Source: Clitopilus passeckerianus
Taxonomy: Eukaryota; Basidiomycota; Agaricomycetes; Agaricales; Entolomataceae
Direction: 5' to 3'
Length of the DNA: 64,000 bases
Assembly: GCA_944990035.1 (NCBI GenBank)
Contig: CALYLX010000014.1
Location: forward strand, 107,263-171,262
Positions within the stretch are counted from its first letter, which is position 1, and each line of letters begins with the position of its first letter. The translations under genes and the position numbers were made by a program. Of the stretch, positions 22,732-33,200 are shown piece after piece. The notes beneath the pieces were generated by a model. That model was not told the DNA's origin, did no database searches, and saw only the letters and a program-made list of their open reading frames with translations.

Positions 22732-24444
22732 TGTAATATAAGATGGATGGTGGGGTAAAAGTAGCGAATAATGGAGAAATGCAAGGGTTTATATAGAGGT
22801 TGAGGGCGAAAAGTTAATTTTTGTGATGAACCAATCACAAAATGTGGTACGATAATGAGACACTTGCAGTTAGTTCCCCTGCCCGATCGTATCAACACGA
22901 TGTATGCACACATTATTCCAGGGTAAGTACATAAAACACCATCTCTCCACTTTTACCGGCCGTGTGCGGACGAAATTCGTAGTTTGACTTTTGGGCAGAG
23001 AGCCATCAACTACGAGAAGCAAGTCTATTCGGGGCAAAGCCACAAACCCACAAGGTCGCCATGATCCTCCGCCAGCTTTAACTGGGCAAATGCTACGACC
23101 GTCACGGCTGCGTTTTGCTTTGCGGATCCAATGGGACTAAGCTAATTTGACTGAGACCTAGACTTTCCTCTTGTTTGAATGTGCAAGTCTTTTGCAATGA
23201 CCGACAGATTCATACTGATTTTGCATACATTGATACAATGAGGCCATTGACCCCTCAAGGTCAGGCTGTCAATATTGCTCTACTTATCGATGTGAATGTC
23301 GTAAAATTCCATGAGGCTTCCATAATCTGGGCCCACTTGAGGTTCATGCAATCCTAACAGCTTCTTCGCTTTCATTTTCCCTGGCTATCGCTGATTCACG
23401 CCGAACTTGGCGCTTTTGTTGATTGCTCAATTTGTTTCTATTGAACTTCCGCACGAACCCGGTGTCTCATGGAACGGACGAGCCCCCGTTATCGGACAAT
23501 GCGCCATAGGTGGTATCATATCCTACAGCGAACATAACGGGCTAGGAGAACGCTTCCTTTTGGCACCGCGCCGTGATTGTCTTCCACGGACGATAAAAGA
23601 TAACAGTCTTGTTGTCGATTTCCCTTTCTGGGTCAAATAGCCCCTTTCTTTAATGCTTCCTCCTGTTCTCCGATGCAAACCCGACGCTAAGATGTCCCAG
23701 GATGTGCTATTCTGCACATTCATTCGCCGCTACAAGGCTCCAACCGCCGATTCTGGGCCGAAATTGCAAAACGAAAATATGTAGAAGGATGGAGACATTG
23801 GAACGGGCAAGCTAACCAAGTCAACAAAAACGGCCGCACGTGGTGGTACCTTTTGAATACGGGACCATCACGCCCGCAAAGGATTGGCGCTCTGTATGCA
23901 GACGTACCCCTAACCATGTAAAGTTACCGGATTCCTGGAGAATGGAGACGCTGTAACTACCTCGAGCAGGAGCAGCATCTAGTAATGATCGCTACGGTAA
24001 CGGGCATGGCAAAAACATGAGCGTCGATCATCTCGAACTCTGCAAAGTCATCAGCTTGGAATACGCGAACCGCTCGTCGAAATGTGTTGCGGATTAATGT
24101 CAACACTGCGGGATCCCTCTCGATTGGTGTAACCGTACGCAACGCACGAACGTTATTGCCGCGAAAGATCTGACCAGGGTTCGTCCTAACATGCTCAAAG
24201 CTCCCCGATAAGCGAGTAGAGATTGGGAATTGAGCCAAGGCCCAAGGGGCCCGAGATGAACGTCATCGAGAGTGAAGAAGCGATATCGAGATCTAACATG
24301 CATTCCGAAATGGATGGACGAGAAGGTGCCGTTGAATAGATAATGTCATTGATTATCCTGTAATAGTATCGGGATCGCATCTCGCAGTAGGAGAATGGAC
24401 GAGGAGAGATCGAGAGTGTGGGGTGAGGTATAACCTGGTAGACT
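22732..24444. other. Long spacer with one weak candidate ORF
   Basis: The first part is the HMG-CoA synthase promoter. No exon chain is convincing, apart from the weak open frame listed separately at 23957-24238. Confidence 0.45.
23957..24238 (-). CDS. Weak hypothetical ORF
   Basis: An open frame of 93 codons containing PIERDPAVLTLIRNTFRRAV and FAEFEMIDAHVF, which has a protein-like amino-acid pattern, and ending in CCSCSR. I do not recognise it. It could be one exon of a gene whose other parts I cannot place, or chance. Confidence 0.25.
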   Translation of the reverse strand: MAQFPISTRLSGSFEHVRTNPGQIFRGNNVRALRTVTPIERDPAVLTLIRNTFRRAVRVFQADDFAEFEMIDAHVFAMPVTVAIITRCCSCSR

Positions 24445-25063
24445 TCATGATTGTGCCTGCGCCAACTGAGCCTCAGCCTCCTCCTTCCTCAGCATCGTCC
24501 TCGTCTTCACCAACGCCTGTCCAAGTAAATTTAAGCCCCACACGTCCCTCTTCTCCATCGCCTGGTCGGCTGCAACTCCGATACCCCAAATTCTATCTGG
24601 TGGGCTTGCTTCAACGAGTATCTTCTCCCCGGTTGCAAGAAGCTTTTCCTTGATATCCGGATTCTGTCTGAACTTGTGCAGATTGCCCTCTAGGACGATT
24701 CGCTCGCGATTAGCTTTCCAGGTTTCCTCGTTGAAGCCCTTGACCTTGCGGCCAAGAGCTTTTACTTGCGCCATGGAACCGGACCCGGTACCTTCGACAG
24801 CAAGAGTCTGAGAAGCGATGGAGACGTCGTCGAAGAGGAGGGCTTTCTGAACCATCATCCATTGCTCGGCAGAATTGAAGGTTACCGAGCGAGGAGACAG
24901 CTCGACGCCCCATTTCAGGGGCACAGTAAAGGTAGATGGGTACCACTGAGATGCCCAGCCACTGTAGAAGTCGTAGTCAGATACACCCAATAATGAGCTG
25001 CGTTGCAACGTACTGAGGCTCTCCAACCCTATAGAAGAACAAATAATCCTCTTTCTTGTACAT
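24445..25063 (-). CDS. NADAR-domain protein (YbiA-like)
   Basis: Two exons (25014-25063, 24445-24961) separated by a 52-nt intron give about 188 residues. Joining them creates YLFFYRVGEPHGWASQWYPS followed by FTVPLKWG, the usual opening of NADAR (DUF1768) domains; then come FNSAEQWMMVQKALLF, NREEIV-like sequence in the middle and DRIWGIGV near the end. NADAR proteins act on ADP-ribose-type or damaged riboflavin-pathway metabolites; the substrate here is not known. The upstream open frame beginning MESLSTLQRS reads through the intron and is not the real start. A BTB gene starts about 390 bp away in the opposite direction. Confidence 0.85.
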
Positions 25064-25455
25064 GGTACCCCTTGTGTTAGGTTGTGGACTAAAAAGAGTG
25101 ACAGGGCAAGCTAGGTTATGTATGGAGTAAGTTGACAACAAAGGCGGTGCTGTTGAACGACGTGACTCACAAAGAGCAATCCTTTGACACTGCTTGTTGC
25201 AAGGCTACTACGCAAGACAACCATCGACATTCCGTTTAACAACTTGAGACCTCCCTCTGGAACGTTGCCCTCCTCAATAGTTGCTTGTAATCGTCCCCTG
25301 TGCCATACGAAGCACAGGGGAACTTCATCTCCAATAAGCGAATACAATCATTCAAGGGAAGTTTCAGCACCTATTATTTTTTTTTCTCGCACGGACAAAG
25401 GACCAGGAAAAGAACGATAGCGCAATTGTGGTCGTGGGCTCCCCATCATCGTGGT
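25064..25455. promoter_or_regulatory. Divergent promoter, NADAR and BTB genes
   Basis: A region of 392 bp between two genes that point away from each other. It contains a T-rich run near 25378-25387. No specific binding site is identified. Confidence 0.45.
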
Positions 25456-26631
25456 ATGAAGGTAGAAGGTATCGGAACTAGTGTCGGATCACACAACGGA
25501 TCAAGTTCAAGCAGCAAGCAGTCAACCCCTAGACCTCACTCAGACTCGCTCAGGGACCACTGCCTCCTTGACAGAATGAGCGAAGATGGCAGCCAACCCT
25601 TACCTGACTCTACAACTACACCAGACGTGCCAGACTATTTGCCTTTTACTGATAAGGATGATGTATCGCCGCCCCCTGACATGATCCTGCGGTCCTCCGA
25701 CAATTACAACTTCTACTGCCACAAACTGTTACTTTCACTCTCATCTCCTGTGTTTGCAGGGATGTGCACATTGCCGCAAGATAAAGCCGCTTCCGAGGAG
25801 GCGATACCTATAATACCTGTTTCAGAGGAAGCACATATGTTATTCTCTCTCCTCTCAATATGCGACCCCCGATGTGCACCTTCCCTTCAACGGGACCTCG
25901 ATTACGTATCTGCCACACTGAACGTTGCAGATAAATACGAGATGGCAGGGGCTATTAAAACCATCGGTGAACTTCTGAAACTCATGCGAGATGTGATCAA
26001 AGAACATCCCTTACGAGTTTTTGCCATCGCGATCCGATATCAGCTACACGATGTTGCCCAGGTTGCAGCTCGTGAAACCCTTCGACTCCCTGTGGAGGAC
26101 TGGGCCGACATCCCAGAGCTGAAATATATCCCTGCTTCATCTCTTCAGCAACTTTATCGATATTACTTCGCTTGTTCAAAGGCGGCAGCATCACCTGCGA
26201 CAAATTTGAGCTGGATAGAGGAGAGGAATTTTATTTGGATGAGAACAGACATCTTCCATTCAGCTGGGTGTAGTTCTTCCTTTGTGGCACACCTAAACGC
26301 ACATTGCCGGGAGTGGTGGCTTCTTTATGTGGTCAAGCTAGGCGAGCAGCTGAAGAAGGCGCCTGGCAGCCTTTCCGCGTCGTTGCCGCCATTTGGCTTA
26401 GGTGCTGTGAAGACTGCAATGGATTGCAATCAGTGTCGAAGTTTTGCAGCTCAGGATCTTCAACGCTTTAATCAGCTTTTGTTAACGCAAGTAAAAGCAC
26501 GCATTGATGAGGTTAATTTTCACCTGCTCAATCATATCGACCCAGTGCTAAGGATGCTCAACAGGTGGCCCTTCCTCCTCAGTAAAAAGGAAAAGTCAGT
26601 GCTTGGTCACTGGACGGTCGTGATTGACTGA
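25456..26631 (+). CDS. BTB/POZ domain protein
   Basis: Single-exon gene of about 391 residues. A BTB/POZ fold starts near residue 75 with PPPDMILRSSDNYNFYCHK, LLLSLSSPVFAGM and later VADKYEMAGAI, the usual order in basidiomycete BTB proteins. These often serve as substrate adaptors or dimerisation modules. The C-terminal 200 residues include several Cys/Trp (SAGCSSSFVAHLNAHC, CREWWLLY), a pattern repeated in many mushroom BTB paralogs. I chose the Met at 25456 (MKVEGIGTSV); an upstream Met at 25300 in the same frame is possible. Target unknown. Confidence 0.8.
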   Translation: MKVEGIGTSVGSHNGSSSSSKQSTPRPHSDSLRDHCLLDRMSEDGSQPLPDSTTTPDVPDYLPFTDKDDVSPPPDMILRSSDNYNFYCHKLLLSLSSPVFAGMCTLPQDKAASEEAIPIIPVSEEAHMLFSLLSICDPRCAPSLQRDLDYVSATLNVADKYEMAGAIKTIGELLKLMRDVIKEHPLRVFAIAIRYQLHDVAQVAARETLRLPVEDWADIPELKYIPASSLQQLYRYYFACSKAAASPATNLSWIEERNFIWMRTDIFHSAGCSSSFVAHLNAHCREWWLLYVVKLGEQLKKAPGSLSASLPPFGLGAVKTAMDCNQCRSFAAQDLQRFNQLLLTQVKARIDEVNFHLLNHIDPVLRMLNRWPFLLSKKEKSVLGHWTVVID

Positions 26632-26891
26632 TGGTTGTAAAATGTCGTTTTTTGATACTTCGTACTGACTAGAATAATGACTATATTTCGGTTAGTAACT
26701 CTCATAACTGATGACCCTGATTCCGATTGATTCCGCTTCAGCCGCCAACGGTCAGTGAATGGTCAAGACAGTCAGATCTCGGTCATGATGCTAGTCATTC
26801 TCTAGTCAGATATTTTGAGCCGCTTTCAGTTGCCAGCTGGCGTTATTTCGGTCTATTGAATATTTGGAAAACCCTTTTATTCCAAACTACG

Positions 26892-27189
26892 CTACAATAC
26901 ACGATCATATCTAGAGGGCTGTAGAGTAATACATTTGGTTAAGGAAAATCCAATGAGGGGATCCTGTGAGAGCCGGTTTGGAGGACGGTCAATAAAGGTC
27001 AAGTAAAATGGGCACACACTCACAGGAGGCCCTTCCATTGGGTAGTTCCGACTCCTTCCTGGACTCGCAAATGGATATTGGTCCTTCAGTGCTGTCCGGT
27101 CCAACGATACTCCCTGGTTCTGAAAACCTCTTCAGTTTAGTCTGAGTTGGAGGAGCATGAGTAGATAAGTAGGGTAGCTTACCAAACAT
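26892..27189 (-). CDS. Possible small protein, three short exons
   Basis: Starting at the Met at 27189, two introns with good splice signals join MFGFQNQGVSLDRTALKDQ, then YPFASPGRSRNYPMEGPP, then DPLIGFSLTKC to a stop at 26892. That gives a protein of about 60 residues that I cannot identify. The central PFASPGRSRNYPMEG stretch looks protein-like. The same strand can also be read as an unspliced 101-codon frame (26989-27294). Low certainty. Confidence 0.28.
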
Positions 27190-27679
27190 TATGAGGCCGT
27201 TCGTTTTCCTATGAGGGTACCGCAGCCAGCAGAGGACAACCGAGCAGGAGGAGAAGGAGGAAGACTCGGAACAAGTCCAACAGCGACGCGACAAGTATTG
27301 TCAAAGCACGTGATGTCGGTGATCGCCGAAGGACTTAGCAGAAATCAAGACCACCAGTCGATGAGGCTCAGACTTGGAAGTTAACAAATATATTCCCAAT
27401 ACATGATGATGCCTTCGATCCGAGTATTCCTGACTGCCTTCAATAATATGAATCTCTGCCAGGGCAAAAGAACTCTACCTGCCTACTCAGGCAACATCTC
27501 CATACACGCATTCCGAATCCGTCATCGAAGCTAGACTATTTCCAAGATGTAGGACCTTGCAAGGGCCAACTAATTAGTGTATATTGTACATAGTCAATCC
27601 AGTTCAGTATGCAGAGCGGTTGTGGGGTGCTTATCAACGAGAAAGACCACAATAACTGGACTGACTATAGACGGCGCAA

Positions 27680-27740
27680 TTCCGACTATGACTGACCAAA
27701 TTCTGACTATGACTGACCACATTCTGACTATCATTGACTT
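27680..27740 (+). repeat. Imperfect tandem repeat, about 21 bp x 3
   Basis: Three neighbouring copies of a unit related to TTCTGACTATGACTGACCA occur in a row, the last one degenerate. No gene overlaps. Confidence 0.6.
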
Positions 27741-28056
27741 CCATCTGAGTGAACGTAACTTCACCTCGGCAGAGCAGCCGAAATAGTTGATAGGCGGTAC
27801 GACCCTGATGGAAAGGCAAAAATGTGACCAGACCATGACTTCGAATGACCTAATACTGATTTTCACCGACTTTCTTTTTTACTGAGCTTCCTCGGCTAGA
27901 CTAAAGACTCTACAAACAATTGGATAACTCGCGTAAGTACTACGAGTCCGAAAGCTCGAAAGCAAGGGATGTTACTTCTTTCGCACCAACCTCTTCTACC
28001 AACCATGTCCGCTGTCTCTACGAATCTTTGATTGTAATTCCAGAATGAAGGGATGT

Positions 28057-29699
28057 CTAGTGTATCTTCAACCTAGGCCGGGTTGAAGGTAAATAGTCGA
28101 GAACGCGTATTTCCCCATACCCTATTACTACCGCCCGCCCTGATAGCGGACAAAAGTCATATCCCCCTTCCTCTATGGACTCGTTCAAGGCGGAAGAGGA
28201 TAAAGCAACTGTATTCGAGCGCTTCGATCCCCCACTTCGCATCGCCTCTATTTCTATTATGTTTGCGATAAGTGATACACGGCTAAAATCGAAAAAGCGG
28301 CCCAAGAGAAGAAAAGCGTGGGCGAAGTGTGGTCGGAAATCGAATACAATCCCCAGGTCTGTCGATTCTAGGGAGTCGAGCACCTTTGCTTGGCCCTCCT
28401 GGGGATGATAGCGAATGATGGTGTGTGTACAGACATCCCTCACGTCGGAGTCGGAAGGGGTCTCGAGCATGACGGGAAGGACCTCGTTTGAGCTGGATCG
28501 TTGAGCCGGATAAACACGTAATTTAGGTGAATTCCCGGTATCTTCTCTTTGGAAAAGAACGTGCTTTGTTTCCATTCGGTTGAGGGAGCTTATTTGACCT
28601 TCCGAAGAAACTGTGATTGTAAAGAAGGTTGTCTGGGAGGAATCATCGAGAACGCATATGTTGCCGTTCATGATTGTCACCTAAACATATTTGAGATTTC
28701 AGTGAGAAATTAGAACCTGACGTGAACAACATACGGCTGTCGCAGTCGTTTGTTCGGTCATCACGGTGTCGGTAAACAGGTCCCAGACGACCAAGGCCCC
28801 TTGCTTTAATAGTGCGAAGAGGCGACCATTAAAAGCCCGATTTGACCTCTCCGAGAGACCTTTCTTCGGTTTAATCAATTCAGTGCTTGACAGGAAGCCA
28901 AAAGTTGGGCTTGAGCTGGATGGATCGATATCGTATACAACGAATGTGGTACGTGTACCCGCTGGCGCGTGCCGACTTTCAAAAGATTCAGCGGAAATTA
29001 GCGAGTAATGACTACTGAACGTACTGGTGTATCCGTACGACGACACGTAGATCGCGCGGATTCTGAGGATTCGTACTGACCTCCTCGAGCCAGACATTCG
29101 CGCCGTCTGAGTCAATTGGGTCAACAATTGCAAGGGGTTGGGAGCTAATCATCGAATCCGCGTATGGTCCCAAATCCCACAGACTTACAACTTTGCTCTG
29201 AGAGCAGGCAAAGAGATATCGTCCACCTGGCGCAAGAGCCACTGTTGTAAACTCCGGATCGTCAGCTTCATCTTCTGGCGGGTCGGTTTCTCCAAGGCCT
29301 AATGAATTGCAGGTAGGCCTCGTTAGAATCCTTGTTCCTAAGGGTCGAACACGAGTCTCCGCCTCCAGGAGAGAGGAAATGAGTCTGTAAGGCTGCAAGG
29401 CTGCATTCTCGATCTCCTCAGCCGAACTATGCTGGAGATCGAAGGAAGATTTGGAGACTTGATGAGCCCGGTGTTCGCATGAGAGGAGAGCCGCCCAGAT
29501 GGCCCATTCACGCGTGACTTCAGATATTTTATGGCAGGTCTTTTAGATGGAGTGATCAGACAGAGCTTTGGCTCTCGGTGCCGGAAGAGTTTACCTTACG
29601 AAGGGACATCAGGTCCACTGGGGTCAGGAACAAAAATACGTGGATTAGCACATCTGCTGGGAGCTGTGTGAGATGTACAGCGGAGATCTGTTGAGCCAT
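28057..29699 (-). CDS. F-box protein with WD40-like repeats
   Basis: Four exons give about 485 residues. The first exon and the start of the second form an F-box: LPADVLIHVFLFLTPVDLM, SLRK, then TCHKISEVTREWAIW. Later segments FTTVALAPGGRYLFACSQSK with VVSLWDLGPYADS, and GRLFALLKQGALVVWDLFTD, look like WD40 blades. Such proteins usually bring substrates to SCF ubiquitin ligases. The start at 29699 (MAQQISAVHL) was fixed by the F-box. The exon 2/3 junction uses the donor after VVVRIH; reading on without splicing hits a stop. Substrate unknown. Confidence 0.78.
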
Positions 29700-30234
29700 C
29701 CCTCAGACGCGCTGAGTTCAATGAAAAAGGAAGGCGCGAAGACTTGATGGTGGTGGTCAAGTGGCAAAGTGGGATTTAGGCCATCAATGTTGTATCAAAC
29801 ACGAATTTTAATCAATATTATCGGGTACAACGTTGGAAGCCATAGCAAAGGTATCCTTCCCTCGACATCCAGGTATTGCGATATGGGCCAAGGTCAAACT
29901 CTGCTAACCGGCCGTCAATAACGTTGTGTGCTGGATGTCTGGTTGCAACGGCCTCGCCCGTCTTGTTGGAGTTTTCCCTTGAAAATTAAACTGGCGGGCC
30001 ATACACAGCGATTGTTAAGGGCTGGTCAACGATAGTCATGATGATTATGCTGGACCAAGGCTGAAAGTTTAACGGTCACGGTATGGAAGCTTATGGAAGA
30101 GCAACGTCGGATTTCGGATTTCTGCATGGAGGCACGGTCACATGACTAAACGCGTTGATCACTGTGCTGCATGCCGTTGTCGCTTGCGAACAACGCCCAT
30201 TCATTGACGAAGGCGCCAACTTCAGCGGTTCACA
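29700..30234. promoter_or_regulatory. Divergent promoter, F-box-WD and PACT genes
   Basis: 535 bp between two oppositely directed starts. No defined site was identified. Confidence 0.45.
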
Positions 30235-33200
30235 ATGGATGGCATGCTTGAGACTCCCTCAAGAGTATGGAGGAGGATTGAAGCCATTGAAGGTCGAGAA
30301 ATCCCATCGCTACCGTCATTGCCGGCATTCGAAGAAGAGGACTCCAACGATCTCAACGACAATGGCCTTCATACAGAAACCTCGGATAGCGAGATGCTTG
30401 ACGAAGACATGCTGAATGTACGCTCACCGCTACAATCAACCCCGGCAGCCTCTACTGCTCATCAAACAGCAGTGTCCAGTATTCATCCACCATCCAGCAC
30501 TGCAAGTACCGCACGATTCGCAAGCTCCATAGCGTCTCGTTCCACGAAATCAAACTCTGCTTTATCAGCTTCCAACACAAGGCGAAGTGCTCCAAGGAGG
30601 GGAGGCCAAAATGAAAGCTTCAATGTGAGCCTCATACCGCCCCCACCCGACCACAGCGACGACCAAGCCTCCGAAGACGAATTCTCTGTGGAGGCACGGC
30701 CGATACGTATGGGGGCATTGAACCGGCCTAATGCTTCTCCAAGAAGGATTGAGGAACTTGACGATAGTCTGTCCGACGGATTAGGACCCTTGAGCCCTCC
30801 AAGCTCACCATACGCAAGTGCTAGGTCTATTGCGCACGGCATCACACCAAAGAAAAGTTTTGATTACTCTACCAACCTCAAGTCCGAACCAAAGGTACGA
30901 ACTCAACGATGGAATTCCAGGCTTTGGCCGAGCTGATAGAAAAATTACAGGCATCTCCCTTGGACAAGTATCGCCATGTCGCTTTACGCCGGAGTCGAAA
31001 TACTGCTCCTGTCGTAAGCAGGACTCCTTCTCTAACTCGTACCACACCTTCTCCGAACTCCTCTCTCTCGCACTCTACTCCTCATAGCACGAAATCTGCT
31101 GCTTTTCCTTCACCACGGAACTCTCCTAACCCATACGCTGTGCCTTTGCCTAGGTCAAACACGGGATCACCCGCCGTACTCCCCGATGGACCAGGATCTG
31201 GCAGTGATCAGGATGAGGCGCCGTCCCTACCAGAGTCTGAGATAGAAGACTTGGACATTTCAGACCCTCAGCAGAACGCAGCATATGGGCAGTCTCATCG
31301 ATCCGACGATCACTCCGACCAGTCCATTGGCAGCCCCCGGGGACCAGCCCGGGAAGCTTCAAATGCATCAGAACAAGAGCATGAACCCACCTTTTCCTCT
31401 GAAGGTGACCAGAGCCGGCGTACAGTAGCCAGAGCCTCTCCTGCAGCTCGCAATCTGAGCTCCTTTTCATCGCCTGCGCAGTCTGTAGCAGCAACTCCCA
31501 CACCTACCTATTACCGGCGAGCACGGTTTGCTGGACCATCTTCCGACCAATCAGACGAGGTGCAAAACGGCGATACCCAAGCTCTTATTCAGGAGGACCC
31601 ACTTACTCCACATGCACGCCGGCGTTCGTTCTTACTTTCTGTAATTAATTCGACGACTCGACCGCGGATGAAGGCGCCTACACCTCATCCAAAGATCACC
31701 ATTCAGGAGGACTCCATGGAAGTCAATCTCGACTCAACTCCTCGTCAAGCCAACGGTCCTTCTAGAGCAAACCTTCAAACTGCCCTAGCAGGTGTAACCC
31801 CGCGCCCAAGAGCTGGTTTCTCCAAACAACCTCGTCCATCCCATCCACTCGCCAATACAGTCGTTCCTTCCCCTGAGTCATCGCGCACTGACTCTATATT
31901 GGACTTGAGCCCAAGCACGCCTGGTCTGAAGTCAAGTTCTCGGGCTTCTGCTCGCAGATCGTCCCTCGGTGGTACCGTCCCTGCTTCTGGATATCTTTCG
32001 CCATATGATGGCGCCAATGACAAAGCGTCCTTCATCTCAACAGCCTCATCTCACGACCTAACAACACACCATCGTGTCAACACTTCTTTCGACCCCTCAA
32101 TGGGTTTTGGAAATGGCGCAGGGCAAGGCGTCGGTCGCTTCAATGCCAACAAGCTCAACAACTACCTCCATGGCTTGAATAGGCGACTCCAAGAGGAGAA
32201 CGAGATACTCCTGGAGCGCCTCAGAAAGGCCGAGGAGGCTCAGCAAGGTGCAGGCGAAGTTTCACCCTCCGCTGGGTCTGAAAGGAGTAGCAGACGAAGT
32301 TCTGGAGGAAGACGCGTCAGCGTAGGAGGATCGAACCTGGACAATGTCGAAGAGGGCCAGGGGTGGCTGGAGGAGAAAGCCGAGTTGGAAGAGATGGTTG
32401 ATGCTCTCAATGAAGACCTGGCTCGGACGGGTCAGGCCAAAGAGGAGCTTGAAGACGCTCTAAAGGAAGAGCTGGAGGAGAAGGAGAGAAGTAAGCAGCG
32501 ATGGAAAGAACGCATGGTTGAAATTGAGCAGAGCGTAGCTGGCATCATCAGCGACCTAGAGCTCAAGCTCAAAAATGCCGAAGAACGGGTTGTAAAGGCG
32601 GAGGAAGAACGGGACCGGCATAGAGACGATGAGGATTTCGAGGTGATCCAGCTCAAAGCTGAGCTTGATGCAGCTACCAAGCGATATCAAGCTGCAGAAC
32701 ACGCTCTGGAGAACCAGGACGACCTTGGTGGAGAACTCAAGGAAGCCAACGAACGTATTGGCCATGTCATGGCTGATCTCCGAAATGCCAATGCGCATGT
32801 CAAGGACCTTGAGTCTGAACTTGGCCATGCTGAAGATAAGGCCCACAATTTGGAGAAAGAGATTCACGACAACAGGGACACAATCGACCGCCTTGAACAA
32901 CAACTCCAGGCTAAAGAGGAACAAGTTGATTCTCGGAGATCCCTTCGGGAGAATGAAGAGCTGGAACACTTGAGGGCCGAAGTCGAGGAACTCGAAGAAG
33001 GCGCCGTCAGCACTGTTGCAAGAATTGATGAGCTTGAGCACGACCTTGCTTGCGCGAATGCGGAAGTTGAGGCAGCTCAGGTCTCTGAAGCAGCCTCCCA
33101 AGATCGAGCCCATGAATTAGAAATCAAGGCCCAAAATGCACACGAACTAGCGCGCCAAATGGAGGAGGCTCTAGAGGAGGCAGAAAGAAAGATGGCCGCT

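Larger units (their letters stand above)
26632..28056. other. Spacer with small candidate gene and short tandem repeat
   Basis: It holds a weak three-exon small-gene model (26892-27189) and a tandem repeat (27680-27740), both listed separately. Nothing else is supported. Confidence 0.45.

Noticed and set aside
32556..33113. Minus-strand open frame of 185 codons opposite the PACT gene
   Set aside because: It mirrors the Glu/Leu-rich coiled-coil codons of the real plus-strand gene.
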